Shown here in pieces: positions 34,070-42,482 of a stretch of 64,000 nt of DNA; positions within the stretch are counted from its first letter, which is position 1, and each line of letters opens with the position of its first letter. This DNA is from Chryseobacterium aurantiacum (lineage in GTDB: Bacteria > Bacteroidota > Bacteroidia > Flavobacteriales > Weeksellaceae), in contig NZ_PXUE01000007.1 in the NCBI RefSeq assembly GCF_003020585.1, positions 175,236-239,235 of the forward strand. The letters are read 5' to 3'. The notes beneath the pieces were generated by a model that saw only the letters and a program-made list of their open reading frames with translations, ran no database searches and was not told the DNA's origin. The position numbers and the translations under genes are program-made.

Positions 34070-34079
34070 ACTACTTTCA

Positions 34080-34829
34080 TCAATCGATTGAAAAACGATC
34101 TCTATCATTTAAGAACTGAAAGTGCTTTCTAAAATCTTCCAGCTCGTTCATATCGAGTTCTGCGGACACAATATTTCCGTCTTTATGTGAGATTTCTCTT
34201 CCATCTGCAAAAAAGCAATGAGAACTTTCCTGATACAAAAGATTATTCCCATCCGTTCCTATTCTGTTTAAGCCGAATACAAAAGACAGGTTTTCAATAG
34301 CTCTTGCCTTTAAAAGGTGCTCCCATGCTCCTACTCTTTTCTCAGGCCAGTTTGCTACATATAAAATAGCGTCATAATCATCATTATTCCTCGCAAACAC
34401 CGGAAAACGGAGATCATAGCATACCTGAAGCAGGATTCTTACTCCGTTATACTCAACGACGACCCTATCTTTACCGGGTGTATATACTTTATCTTCACCG
34501 GAAAATGAAAATAAATGTCTTTTATCATAGAAAGAAACTTCACCATCCGGTTTTACAAAATACATCCTGTTATAAAAATTACCATTTTCTTCCACAGGAG
34601 CACTTCCACAGAATGCAGCATTTTTATCTTTTGACATTTTTTTTAAAAAATCCAGGGATTCTTCATTTCTATCAGAAACCTCTGCAGAATCCATACAGAA
34701 ACCTGTTGAGAACATTTCAGGAAGAAGAAACAGATCTGCTTCAAGGTTTTGAAGTTCTTTTTCTATTATTTTAAAATTTTCAGCTTTATTTTTCCAGACA
34801 ATATCCAAATTAAGTCCTACAATCTTCAT
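34080..34829 (-). CDS. Carbon-nitrogen hydrolase, omega-amidase-like (Nit2/YafV group)
   Basis: 249 residues of the nitrilase superfamily. The catalytic triad is visible: Glu in LFLLPEMFSTG (about residue 38), Lys in YDKRHLF, and Cys in QVCYDLRFP (about residue 141). Omega-amidases release ammonia from alpha-ketoglutaramate and similar compounds, and YafV-type enzymes act in methionine salvage. Specificity cannot be read from the sequence. Downstream it faces the persulfide operon terminator. Confidence 0.88.
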   Translation of the reverse strand: MKIVGLNLDIVWKNKAENFKIIEKELQNLEADLFLLPEMFSTGFCMDSAEVSDRNEESLDFLKKMSKDKNAAFCGSAPVEENGNFYNRMYFVKPDGEVSFYDKRHLFSFSGEDKVYTPGKDRVVVEYNGVRILLQVCYDLRFPVFARNNDDYDAILYVANWPEKRVGAWEHLLKARAIENLSFVFGLNRIGTDGNNLLYQESSHCFFADGREISHKDGNIVSAELDMNELEDFRKHFQFLNDRDRFSID

Positions 34830-35014
34830 TTTTTTATTTTTAAATTATTTCAATATCTGCTTTATAAAAATACGGCTTTTATATTTATCAGGAGAAGAGG
34901 AATCGTATTTCTTAATATTTATTAAAGTATGCTATTTTTGTAGTATTCAATGTCTTTCGGTTTCATTTTTGATACAGCTATTTTTTATTAATATCATTAA
35001 ACATTAAAAAATTT

Positions 35015-35455
35015 ATGAAGAAATTGGTTTTTATGATGATGATATTCTTTTTCGGAGCCACTGCCAATGCTCAGGCATGGACAGGAAAAGGAGATCAAAA
35101 GGTTCAGTTGGGGTTAAGTGCATGGGGGTATGGAACCGGTATAACGGGGACCTACGACTATGGGCTTAATAAACTTATATCAGTAGGAGCCGGACTTAAC
35201 GGTTATTTTAGCAACTACAAGAACAATGATAAAGACAATCGTGTGTTTGTTTTTGGGAGGCTAAATTTTCACTTACAAGAAGCCCTAAGCTTACCTGCTA
35301 AATTGGACATCTACCCTGGTGTGGATGTAGGAGTGGTTGGAAAAGACTTTGGAATAGGTGCACATATCGGAGCGCGCTACTTCTTTACGGAGAGAATTGG
35401 CGTGTTTGCAGAGGTAGGAAACAACGGAAGTCTCGGTGTTTCATTCAATTTATAA
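35015..35455 (+). CDS. Small outer-membrane beta-barrel protein
   Basis: 146 residues with a signal peptide (MKKLVFMMMIFFFGATANAQ). The mature part alternates hydrophobic and polar residues in beta-strand style (KVQLGLSAWGYGTGITGTYD, GARYFFTERIGVFAEVGNN) and ends in a strand finishing with Phe-Asn-Leu, close to the usual aromatic C-terminus of barrel proteins. It is probably an eight-strand barrel of unknown function. It stands alone with a terminator after it. Confidence 0.78.
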   Translation: MKKLVFMMMIFFFGATANAQAWTGKGDQKVQLGLSAWGYGTGITGTYDYGLNKLISVGAGLNGYFSNYKNNDKDNRVFVFGRLNFHLQEALSLPAKLDIYPGVDVGVVGKDFGIGAHIGARYFFTERIGVFAEVGNNGSLGVSFNL

Positions 35456-35477
35456 TCAAATAGTCCTTAAATATGAC

Positions 35478-35505
35478 AAAGCTTCTCGTTTCGGGGAGCT
35501 TTTTT
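35478..35505 (+). terminator. Terminator after the outer-membrane protein gene
   Basis: AAAGCTTCTC / GGGGAGCTTT stem (some G-U pairs) followed by TTTT. The T run leads directly into the -33 element of the rseP promoter. Confidence 0.75.
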
Positions 35506-35506
35506 G

Positions 35507-35537
35507 TTTGGCATAGTTTTGATAATTGTTACCTTTG
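35507..35537 (+). promoter_or_regulatory. Promoter of rseP
   Basis: TTTG (35507-35510), a 19-base spacer and TACCTTTG (35530-35537) match TTTG-N19-TAnnTTTG. The start would be near 35544, about 18 bases before the ATG. Confidence 0.75.
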
Positions 35538-35561
35538 CAAATTAAAATCTAAAATCTATTA

Positions 35562-37043
35562 ATGGAAATAGCAATCAAACTCTTTCAGTTCATTCTGAGT
35601 ATCTCTATACTGGTAGTTCTTCATGAGCTTGGGCACTTCTTACCGGCCATATGGTTTAAAACAAGAGCCGAAAAATTCTTCCTTTTCTTTGATCCTTATT
35701 TTTCAATTTTCTCTATGAAGAAAATTAATGGAAAGTGGAAGTATAAATTCTTCTCTCAAAACCTGCCTGATACTGAAGTAAAAGAGGTAAACGGAAAGAA
35801 AGAAGAAGTTCCTATCGATATATCTAAACTTCCGGATTCTGACTGGAGAAAGCATCCTGAGCAAACAAAATACGGAATTGGGTGGCTTCCTTTCGGAGGT
35901 TATGTGAAAATTGCCGGAATGGTAGATGAAAGCATGGATATTGCCCAAATGAAAAAACCGGCTGAATCATGGGAATTCAGATCTAAACCGGCTTGGCAAA
36001 GATTAATCATCATGTTGGGTGGTGTTACTGTAAACTTTTTCCTTGCATGGTTAATCTTCTCCGCATTGGTTGGTAAGAATGGAGAAACCATCTTTGAAGC
36101 AGATAAAATAACCACTCCTCTTCATTATACCCAAGCAGCAAAGAAAATGGGTTTCCAGGATGGAGATAAAATATTAAAAGTTGACGGAAAAGTTCAGAAA
36201 GACTTCAAGAAACTTGCATTAGACGTTTTATTAAGTGACGAAATTACGGTTTCAAGAAACGGAAAAGAAGTTACTTTCCCTACCAATGATGATGGAAAGG
36301 TAATGGCGTTTCATGATCCTGAACCAAGATCATTCTTAACACCAAGGATGACTCCAATTGTTGATACTATTGTAACCAAGTCCACTATGGATGCAGGACT
36401 AAAAGTTGGTGATAAAATACTTGCCATCAACGGAACTCCAATTAGTTATTATGACGAACTGAAGCCTTTGGTAGTTCCTAATGCCGGGAAAGTAATTGAT
36501 TTTAAAGTATCAAGAGACAATCAAATTGAAGATCTAAAGATTCCTGTTTCCAAAGAGGGAACTATTGGGATTCTTTCTTTTAAGGAAATTAAAAAGTACA
36601 TGGTTCATAGTGACTATGGTTTCTTTAGCTCCATTAAGAGAGGGTTTACACTTACAATTGAGAGTTTAACATACCAGATTAAGCAGTTTAAATTAATTTT
36701 CAATAAGAAAGTTCAGGGATACAAAAAAGTAGGTGGTCCTATTGCCATTGTAAAGAATATGCCAGTGAACAAAGATGCAGCAGGTCATGTTTCAATAGAC
36801 TGGACCGCTTTTTGGGGCTTTACAGCAATGTTCTCTGTATGGTTGGCGTTCCTAAACCTTATTCCGATTCCGGGACTTGATGGTGGACACGTTCTATTTA
36901 CATTGTATGAGATGATCGTAGGAAAGCCTGTACCTCAAAAAGTATTGGAAAATGCCCAAATGGTGGGTGTACTTTTCTTACTAGGTTTAATGTTACTGAT
37001 CTTCGGAAGCGATATATTTAAGTGGCTTTCAGGAACTTTATAA
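35562..37043 (+). CDS. rseP: RIP metalloprotease RseP (site-2 protease)
   Basis: 493 residues. The zinc motif HELGH is at 21-25 within the first membrane segment (FILSISILVVLHELGHF). A conserved long loop occupies 40-110. PDZ-like domains lie at about 200-340 (GFQDGDKILKVDG and GLKVGDKILAINGTPI). The second catalytic motif NLIPIPGLDGGHVLF sits in the C-terminal membrane part. RseP-type proteases cut transmembrane anti-sigma factors and signal-peptide remnants. An upstream promoter is recognisable; a terminator-like tract follows the stop at 37043. Confidence 0.95.
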   Translation: MEIAIKLFQFILSISILVVLHELGHFLPAIWFKTRAEKFFLFFDPYFSIFSMKKINGKWKYKFFSQNLPDTEVKEVNGKKEEVPIDISKLPDSDWRKHPEQTKYGIGWLPFGGYVKIAGMVDESMDIAQMKKPAESWEFRSKPAWQRLIIMLGGVTVNFFLAWLIFSALVGKNGETIFEADKITTPLHYTQAAKKMGFQDGDKILKVDGKVQKDFKKLALDVLLSDEITVSRNGKEVTFPTNDDGKVMAFHDPEPRSFLTPRMTPIVDTIVTKSTMDAGLKVGDKILAINGTPISYYDELKPLVVPNAGKVIDFKVSRDNQIEDLKIPVSKEGTIGILSFKEIKKYMVHSDYGFFSSIKRGFTLTIESLTYQIKQFKLIFNKKVQGYKKVGGPIAIVKNMPVNKDAAGHVSIDWTAFWGFTAMFSVWLAFLNLIPIPGLDGGHVLFTLYEMIVGKPVPQKVLENAQMVGVLFLLGLMLLIFGSDIFKWLSGTL

Positions 37044-37070
37044 TTTTTTTGAAAATTTTTCTTAAAAATA

Positions 37071-37102
37071 TTTGTAGGGTATAAATATTCGTCCTATATT
37101 TG
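37071..37102 (+). promoter_or_regulatory. Promoter of tRNA-Asn copy 1
   Basis: TTTG (37071-37074), 20-base spacer, TATATTTG (37095-37102). Perfect match to the Bacteroidota promoter. The start is near 37109, 16 bases before the tRNA. Confidence 0.85.
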
Positions 37103-37124
37103 CACCACTTAAAACAAAGGACAT

Positions 37125-37198
37125 TCCTCCTTAGCTCAGTTGGTTAGAGCATCTGACTGTTAATCAGAGGGTCGCTGGTTCGAGCCCAGCAGGAGGAG
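37125..37198 (+). tRNA. tRNA-Asn (GTT), copy 1
   Basis: 74 bases, cloverleaf with acceptor TCCTCCT / AGGAGGA, D-arm, anticodon stem TCTGA / TCAGA and loop CTGTTAA (anticodon GTT), and T-loop GGTTCGAGCCC. The discriminator is G. The 3' CCA is encoded at 37199-37201. Confidence 0.98.
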
Positions 37199-37204
37199 CC
37201 AAGA

Positions 37205-37233
37205 AAGACTTACAGAAATGTAGGTCTTTTTTT
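37205..37233 (+). terminator. Terminator of tRNA-Asn copy 1
   Basis: AAGACTTACA / TGTAGGTCTT stem with a GAAA loop followed by seven T. It sits 6 bases after the tRNA and is repeated after copy 2. Confidence 0.88.
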
Positions 37234-37704
37234 ATGCATCTACCCTACAGCTTCACTTTTCAGCAAAAAACCTCAAGAAAAATTAACCTTACCACCACAA
37301 CAGTTATCTCCAACCCTAATGAGCTAAACCCAACAGAAATGCACTTAATTCCATTTCAAGATTGAAACTTAATAAGTACCTATTTCATTTAATGACACGA
37401 GAAATAACCTTAGATTCATTACTCAGAAATACATGAACAATAAAAACACCCTGAATGTATTTAAGCCACCAAGTATCCGCAGATATTTTGATCATTTTAT
37501 ATTCATTAACAATTCAGAAATTCAGTTTTTATTTAGATCGAAAAAGTCTTTGTTTAAGGGAAAGAGCAGTCAAAAAAATTGTTTCAAAACCTCAAAAAGT
37601 AATTTTTCTGACCCGGTCTTTCAATCATTGTAAAAATTTATTGAATTTTAATTTATTGAAAAATAAATCGATAGCCATTTTCGTTAAATATTACGAGATA
37701 AAAA
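37234..37704 (+). other. Gene-free interval between tRNA-Asn copies
   Basis: 471 bases with no supported gene. Several short frames occur but have no recognisable protein features, and the longest runs into the second tRNA. The sequence is AT-rich. It ends at the promoter of copy 2. Confidence 0.7.
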
Positions 37705-37736
37705 CTTGCATCGTACAGATATTCCTATTATATTTG
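37705..37736 (+). promoter_or_regulatory. Promoter of tRNA-Asn copy 2
   Basis: CTTG (37705-37708), 20-base spacer, TATATTTG (37729-37736). The bases from TATATTTG to the tRNA are identical to copy 1, and only the -33 box differs. Confidence 0.82.
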
Positions 37737-37758
37737 CACCACTTAAAACAAAGGACAT

Positions 37759-37832
37759 TCCTCCTTAGCTCAGTTGGTTAGAGCATCTGACTGTTAATCA
37801 GAGGGTCGCTGGTTCGAGCCCAGCAGGAGGAG
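37759..37832 (+). tRNA. tRNA-Asn (GTT), copy 2
   Basis: The 74-base sequence is identical to copy 1. Unlike copy 1 the 3' end is followed by CAAA, so CCA must be added by the tRNA nucleotidyltransferase. Confidence 0.98.
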
Positions 37833-37834
37833 CA

Positions 37835-37865
37835 AAAAGACTTACAGAAATGTAGGTCTTTTTCA
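37835..37865 (+). terminator. Terminator of tRNA-Asn copy 2
   Basis: AAGACTTACA / TGTAGGTCTT stem with a GAAA loop and a T run, the same as after copy 1. Confidence 0.87.
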
Positions 37866-38244
37866 TTTTACAGCCCTTGATCCACTCACTACTTCCTACA
37901 AAAACACTATCCCCACAAAACAACCGATACAACACCATCTCTATATATTTGAAATAATACATTTTTTGATTGAGATTCTTACCAATTTCCTATTTCATTT
38001 TGCTGTAGAAACAGTATTTTCTGAACAAAATATTTCATAAATATAATGGCTTTTCACTTCTTTATTAAAGCCCTGATTCTTTAGAATTTAAGTCTCCATA
38101 TTTACCCTAAATTTTTTAGCATATCATAGTACTATTTTCGTTAAATTTGCCGTTTTATGTAGAACAGTAAAAATATTTTACTTTTTTATATATTTTTTAA
38201 AAAACTGCATACTTTTTGTTTGTGCTAATTGCCTGAAGAAACGA
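37866..38244 (+). other. Gene-free interval before the DUF5686 gene
   Basis: 379 bases, very AT-rich, no supported gene. A TAAATTTG at 38142-38149 is a candidate -7 box for the next gene, about 95 bases before its ATG. No -33 box is convincing. Confidence 0.6.
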
Positions 38245-40776
38245 ATGATGTTAAACAATAACTCCAAAAAACACTATTTTATATTTTTTTTCTTGACTAT
38301 TACCAGTTTCGTATGTGCCCAAAACAAGGCCAGCGGTAAGATTGTTGACGAAAAAAATAATAAAGAACTCAGCAAAGTTGATATTTTCATCAACGATAAC
38401 AAAACTCCTACCCTTACTACAACTTCTGGAAGTTTTACTGTTCAGTCTGACAGTCTTATTCATAAATTAAAATTTTCCAGAAAAAACTATACTCCGGAAA
38501 CTCTGGAAATTACTCCTGAAAATGCAGAGAATATTTTTGTTCAACTTTCTCAGGCCAAGGTAAGCAGCATTCAGGAAGTGGTTATTCAGGCAGGAAAAAC
38601 CAAATACAAAAACAAAAAGGAAAATCCTGCATATGCCATCATGCAAAAAGTATGGGCACAGAAAAGAAATAACGGGCTAGAAAAATTTGACACCTATTCG
38701 TACAAAGAATATGAAAAAATTGAATATGATCTGAATAACATAGACAGTGCATTTATGAAGAAAAAGATCTTTAATAAGCTCGACTTCATATTCACCTATG
38801 CAGATTCTACAGCAAGCGGAAGACTTGGGCTTCCCATATTTCTAAATGAAGCGGTTTATGAAAACTATGGAAAAAATAAACCGAGCACAGACAGCAAAAG
38901 AACACTGGTCGCTCAAAAAACTTCAGGTTTTCAAGATAATCAGGTGATTACTGTTTCAGCAAAGAACCTATATCGGGATATCAACATTTATGACAATACC
39001 CTAAATTACTTTGATATAGGATTTCAAAGCCCTGCAGGAACAGACGGATTTGGAACTTACGATTATAGCTTGGTGGACACCATCTCTATTCGAGGAGAAA
39101 AAGCTTTTCAGATAAGATACCAGCCTAAAAGAAAAGATGTACTTGCCTTCCAGGGAAACCTTTATATAGACACGGATACCTATGCTGTTATAGGAGCCAC
39201 CTTAAAGTCAACACAAAAAATCAATGTTAACTTTATTAATAGTGTTTATACTCAATTGGAATATGATAACCCTGACGAGACAACATTCTTGCCTAAAAAA
39301 CTCGTTACCGAGTTTGAAATGAGTCCTTTTTCTAAAAAGAAAGGATCCAAAAGCATTATAGCCAAGAGATCTGTTGATTATTCTAATTACGAATTCAATA
39401 AACCTCTGGATCCGAATGTTTTTAAAAGAAAAGAGGAAGAATACGAAGATAAATTCACGGATAAAGATGATGCTTACTGGACCAAGGCAAGACCCGACAC
39501 TTTATCCAAATCTGAACAAGGTGTTTATCAAATGTTGGATCAGCTACAACAAACCCCGAAATTCAACAGAATGGTAAAGCTGTTTGAAACCCTTGGCTCA
39601 CGTTACTATAACGCTTTTAAAGGCATTGATATTGGCCCTATATTCTCAATATATGGAAGAAACGATGTAGAAGGAGACAGAATACGATTAGGAGCAAGGA
39701 CCTATTTTGGCTTAAATGACCCTTGGAGGGTTCAGTTTTATACCGCCTATGGATTTAAGGATCAGCAGGTAAAATATGGTGTTGAAGCAAGATATATGTT
39801 CAATAGGCTCAACAGATTTATGATTGGTGCTGGAACAAGCAGAGATATTGTACAGCTTGGAGGGCAGCTTACTTCAGGCGATGGGGTTGCATCCCGCTCT
39901 CTATCTTCAAGCACATTTTTTGCAAGAGGAGAAAATATTTCTTTAAGTTCTGTCAATCAAACTAGTGTTTTTGCGGCCATCGAGCCTTGGAAGAATATCC
40001 AGATAAGGGTAGATGGAGTGATGCAGAGCATTAAATCTGCTATCCCTGAGAAATTCAACCTTATGTATTATCAGGATGGTCAATTAAGAAAAACGGTTAA
40101 TGATTCCCATGTTACGATAAGTTTAATAGCAAAACCCGGAGCAAAATTCTCTCAAACCGGTATAGACCGGTACCAGGCGCGAAATTTGGCACCTACGATT
40201 GTTTTAAGATATACAAGAGGTATTGAGGGGCTTTTCAATGCAGACTTTAATTATAACAAGCTTCAGTTTATGTTCTCTAAGCCTTTCTTAATTGGAACCA
40301 TTGGAAAAACAGTTGTCAACTTTGAAGCTGGAAAGAACTTTAATACGGTTCCTTTGGCATTGCAAAATATCATTCCTGCCAATCTTTCATATGGCCTGGT
40401 TCCCAATTCATTCTCTCAGCTTAACTATTATGAGTTTGTAACGGATGCCTATACTACCCTTCACTTGGAGCATCATTTCAATGGTAAGATACTTTCTTAT
40501 ATCCCATTGATAAAAAAATTAAAGTTTAGAGAAGTAGCCTTTATCAGAGCAGCATATGGAACCCTAAGCGATGCCTCTAAGGCCATTAATGTGGAAGGAT
40601 TCAAATATTCTGCTCCCAATGAACACATCTACTATGAATATGGATTCGGAATAGAAAACATCGGTATTGGTAATCTTAGATTATTTAGGGTAGATTTCAA
40701 CTGGAGGGGTAATTATCTGGACAGACCTGATATTTCAAAATTTGGCGTTAAAGCCGGAATCCAGGTAGGATTCTAA
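38245..40776 (+). CDS. DUF5686 outer-membrane protein with carboxypeptidase-regulatory-like domain
   Basis: 843 residues. A signal peptide (to about 28, ending SFVCAQ) is followed by a CarboxypepD-regulatory-like beta domain (GKIVDEKNNKELSKVDIFIN at 31-50). A large region then contains the DUF5686 hallmarks and finishes as an outer-membrane barrel (for example FGIENIGIGNLRLFRVDFNW and VKAGIQVGF). Such proteins are abundant in Bacteroidota. Their role is not established, though surface assembly or transport has been suggested. A terminator follows. Confidence 0.87.
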   Translation: MMLNNNSKKHYFIFFFLTITSFVCAQNKASGKIVDEKNNKELSKVDIFINDNKTPTLTTTSGSFTVQSDSLIHKLKFSRKNYTPETLEITPENAENIFVQLSQAKVSSIQEVVIQAGKTKYKNKKENPAYAIMQKVWAQKRNNGLEKFDTYSYKEYEKIEYDLNNIDSAFMKKKIFNKLDFIFTYADSTASGRLGLPIFLNEAVYENYGKNKPSTDSKRTLVAQKTSGFQDNQVITVSAKNLYRDINIYDNTLNYFDIGFQSPAGTDGFGTYDYSLVDTISIRGEKAFQIRYQPKRKDVLAFQGNLYIDTDTYAVIGATLKSTQKINVNFINSVYTQLEYDNPDETTFLPKKLVTEFEMSPFSKKKGSKSIIAKRSVDYSNYEFNKPLDPNVFKRKEEEYEDKFTDKDDAYWTKARPDTLSKSEQGVYQMLDQLQQTPKFNRMVKLFETLGSRYYNAFKGIDIGPIFSIYGRNDVEGDRIRLGARTYFGLNDPWRVQFYTAYGFKDQQVKYGVEARYMFNRLNRFMIGAGTSRDIVQLGGQLTSGDGVASRSLSSSTFFARGENISLSSVNQTSVFAAIEPWKNIQIRVDGVMQSIKSAIPEKFNLMYYQDGQLRKTVNDSHVTISLIAKPGAKFSQTGIDRYQARNLAPTIVLRYTRGIEGLFNADFNYNKLQFMFSKPFLIGTIGKTVVNFEAGKNFNTVPLALQNIIPANLSYGLVPNSFSQLNYYEFVTDAYTTLHLEHHFNGKILSYIPLIKKLKFREVAFIRAAYGTLSDASKAINVEGFKYSAPNEHIYYEYGFGIENIGIGNLRLFRVDFNWRGNYLDRPDISKFGVKAGIQVGF

Positions 40777-40793
40777 GGTAATATATGATAAAT

Positions 40794-40826
40794 AGCAATG
40801 GCGGCTTCTTCGAAGCTGCCATTGCT
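40794..40826 (+). terminator. Terminator of the DUF5686 gene
   Basis: AGCAATGGC(G)GCTTC / GAAGCTGCCATTGCT stem followed by ATTTTTAT. The central GGCGGCTTCTTCGAAGC is shared with the terminator at 55954-55988. On the opposite strand it may also stop the peptide operon ending at 40889. Confidence 0.82.
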
Positions 40827-40888
40827 ATTTTTATAACCTACCTCATCAACTCATTCTCAGATCATAATCGTTGAAAAGGATTCAATTC

Positions 40889-41062
40889 TTAGCAATTACA
40901 AGGCATAGGATCAATGACAGCGTTTAAGCAGTATTGCTGCTGCCATGCAGTTAATCCACACCATTCTATGCAGGTAGTTGCCAGAAAGTCGGGACATCTG
41001 TAATCATTTCCTGCTTTGATTGATTTCAACTGTTCTTTGGTAATTTTCCTAATATTTTTCAT
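40889..41062 (-). CDS. Cysteine-rich bacteriocin-like peptide A
   Basis: 57 residues. The leader MKNIRKITKEQLKSIKAG shares the pattern MKN[LI][KR]K[LI]xxxxLKxIx[GA][GA] with two other genes in this window and resembles double-glycine-type leaders cut by ABC transporter peptidases. The core has six cysteines (C23, C31, C35, C45, C55, C57) and shares with peptide B the elements CP, WC, TAWQ and the terminal CxC. It lies 25 bases after peptide B and is probably in the same transcript. The leader ends in Ala-Gly rather than Gly-Gly. Such peptides are commonly annotated as bacteriocin-like in this group. Activity is not shown. No transporter or maturation gene is adjacent. Confidence 0.85.
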   Translation of the reverse strand: MKNIRKITKEQLKSIKAGNDYRCPDFLATTCIEWCGLTAWQQQYCLNAVIDPMPCNC

Positions 41063-41087
41063 ATCAATAGATCTAGGTGATTAGTCA

Positions 41088-41255
41088 TTAAATACACTCG
41101 CAAGGCTCTTCATAAACATTTGATGGGCAATGCATTTTTTGCCAGGCAGTCCATCTGCACCAAGACATACAAGAATTGGCAACTGGTGGGCATGTTCCTG
41201 CTCCTCCATTAATTTCTTTCAAATTTTTCTTTGTTAATTTTTTTAGATTTTTCAT
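41088..41255 (-). CDS. Cysteine-rich bacteriocin-like peptide B
   Basis: 55 residues. The leader MKNLKKLTKKNLKEINGG ends in a true Gly-Gly. The core has six cysteines (C22, C29, C33, C43, C52, C54) with spacings 6, 3, 9, 8, 1, against 7, 3, 9, 9, 1 in peptide A. Other shared features are CP after the first Cys, the SWCRWTAWQ/EWCGLTAWQ segment, and a terminal CxC. The two genes are tandem and probably arose by duplication. A TATATTTG (41332-41339) about 77 bases upstream is a candidate -7 box. Three disulfides or a metal site are possible in the mature peptide. Confidence 0.87.
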   Translation of the reverse strand: MKNLKKLTKKNLKEINGGAGTCPPVANSCMSWCRWTAWQKMHCPSNVYEEPCECI

Positions 41256-41331
41256 GGGTATTTTGTTTTAATTTGTCGCCTACTCTATATGCTTTTCGGC
41301 TTACGCAAGTGATTTGTTATTTGATAGTTAA

Positions 41332-41339
41332 CAAATATA
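41332..41339 (-). promoter_or_regulatory. Candidate -7 box of the peptide A/B operon
   Basis: Minus-strand TATATTTG matches TAnnTTTG and equals the box of the two tRNA-Asn genes. A -33 TTTG is not evident at 19-20 bases. The 5' untranslated region would be about 70 bases. Confidence 0.5.
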
Positions 41340-41402
41340 TACATTTTTCACCAACGAATGATAATTAAGAAAAACATCCGTCAATACATGTTGACAACAG
41401 AA

Positions 41403-41431
41403 AAAAGCCTCGGTAAAATACCGAGGCTTTA
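41403..41431 (-). terminator. Terminator of rplU-rpmA
   Basis: AAAGCCTCGGTA / TACCGAGGCTTT stem of 12 pairs with a three-base loop, followed on the minus strand by a T run, 22 bases after the rpmA stop. Confidence 0.9.
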
Positions 41432-41452
41432 ATTTTTATAAAACGCTTAAAA

Positions 41453-41710
41453 TTATGCGTTTGGTTCTACAGATACGAAAGATCTGTTGTTTGCTTTCTT
41501 TCTGAAAACTACTTTACCATCTACTAATGCAAACAAAGTGTGGTCTTTACCGATACCAACGTTATCACCTGGGTGGTGTTGAGTACCTCTTTGTCTAACA
41601 ATAATATTTCCGGCAATAGCTGCTTGTCCTCCGAAAATCTTCACACCTAATCTTTTAGAGTGAGACTCTCTACCGTTCTTGGAACTACCGACTCCTTTCT
41701 TGTGTGCCAT
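41453..41710 (-). CDS. rpmA: 50S ribosomal protein L27
   Basis: 85 residues with the family opening MAHKKGVGSSKNGRESHSKR and LGVKIFGGQ. It has no N-terminal cleaved extension of the Firmicutes type. L27 reaches the peptidyl-transferase centre. It is 12 bases after rplU, the usual operon order. Confidence 0.98.
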   Translation of the reverse strand: MAHKKGVGSSKNGRESHSKRLGVKIFGGQAAIAGNIIVRQRGTQHHPGDNVGIGKDHTLFALVDGKVVFRKKANNRSFVSVEPNA

Positions 41711-41722
41711 TTTATTACTGGA

Positions 41723-42298
41723 TTATTTGTTAAGTGCTTTAAATTGATCGATATTCTTAATGATAGCAGCATCCACTTCTTCATGAGTAAGAATATTCTT
41801 TTCTAATTCAACTTTAACTGCTTTACCTAAAGTAATCAAAGTTTCTCTGTTCTCTTTAGACTGAGACAAGTTGTTTTTCTTTAGGTGGTAGTTCAATTCA
41901 TGATCTTCACCAAAGTTAACAGTTGCGTGGTCAGAAAGAACCTCTGCTTTCACAGTTTCTTTTTTAGCAGCTTTTTTAGCTCCTCCTTCAAAACCTGTAA
42001 TACCAGTGATTACGATTTGAGTTAAAGATTGTCTGTGACCGTTTTTCACTTTGTAACCTTTTCTTCTTTTCTTTTTGAAAACGATTACTTTATCAGCTTT
42101 TACGTGGTCTAGGATCTCTGCTTCCACAGTGATACCGCTTACAGCTGGGGCGCCTACAGTGATTGCTCCGTTTACAGTAAGAAGAACTTTATCGAAAGAA
42201 ACTTTTCCTCCTTTATCTCCTTTTAAACGGTTTACAAACAACTTCTGGTCTTGCTCAACTTTGTATTGAAGCCCTGCTATTTCTACAATTGCAAACAT
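41723..42298 (-). CDS. rplU: 50S ribosomal protein L21 with C-terminal extension
   Basis: 191 residues, against about 103 in most bacteria. Residues 1-105 are the L21 domain (MFAIVEIAGLQYKVEQDQK, VIVFKKKRRKGYKVKNGHRQ). A lysine/alanine linker (KKAAKKETVK) leads to about 70 extra residues (ELNYHLKKNNLSQSKENRET, then EEVDAAIIKNIDQFKALNK) that look like a small helical domain. I believe extensions of this kind occur in related species but do not know their function. A minus-strand TATATTTG at 42330-42337 is a likely -7 box. Confidence 0.95.
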   Translation of the reverse strand: MFAIVEIAGLQYKVEQDQKLFVNRLKGDKGGKVSFDKVLLTVNGAITVGAPAVSGITVEAEILDHVKADKVIVFKKKRRKGYKVKNGHRQSLTQIVITGITGFEGGAKKAAKKETVKAEVLSDHATVNFGEDHELNYHLKKNNLSQSKENRETLITLGKAVKVELEKNILTHEEVDAAIIKNIDQFKALNK

Positions 42299-42329
42299 TG
42301 TTTATAAAATTTTTAGTTATTTCGAGGTG

Positions 42330-42337
42330 CAAATATA
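42330..42337 (-). promoter_or_regulatory. Candidate -7 box of rplU-rpmA
   Basis: TATATTTG on the minus strand, about 32 bases before the rplU ATG. No convincing -33 element at 19-20 bases. Confidence 0.55.
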
Positions 42338-42482
42338 CAATTAAATTTCTAAATAGCTTACAATCAAAGCAATGTTTTTTTAATAAAAAACAAATTCACT
42401 ATGTTTTGAATAATTTTTCATAATAATGTACTCATATATAAGAGATAATTTTATAACTTCGTTCCACCAACTAAATTATTAT

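Noticed and set aside
37433..37781. Two overlapping plus-strand frames between the tRNA genes
   Set aside because: AT-rich composition, no recognisable features, and the longer one runs into the promoter and first bases of tRNA-Asn copy 2.
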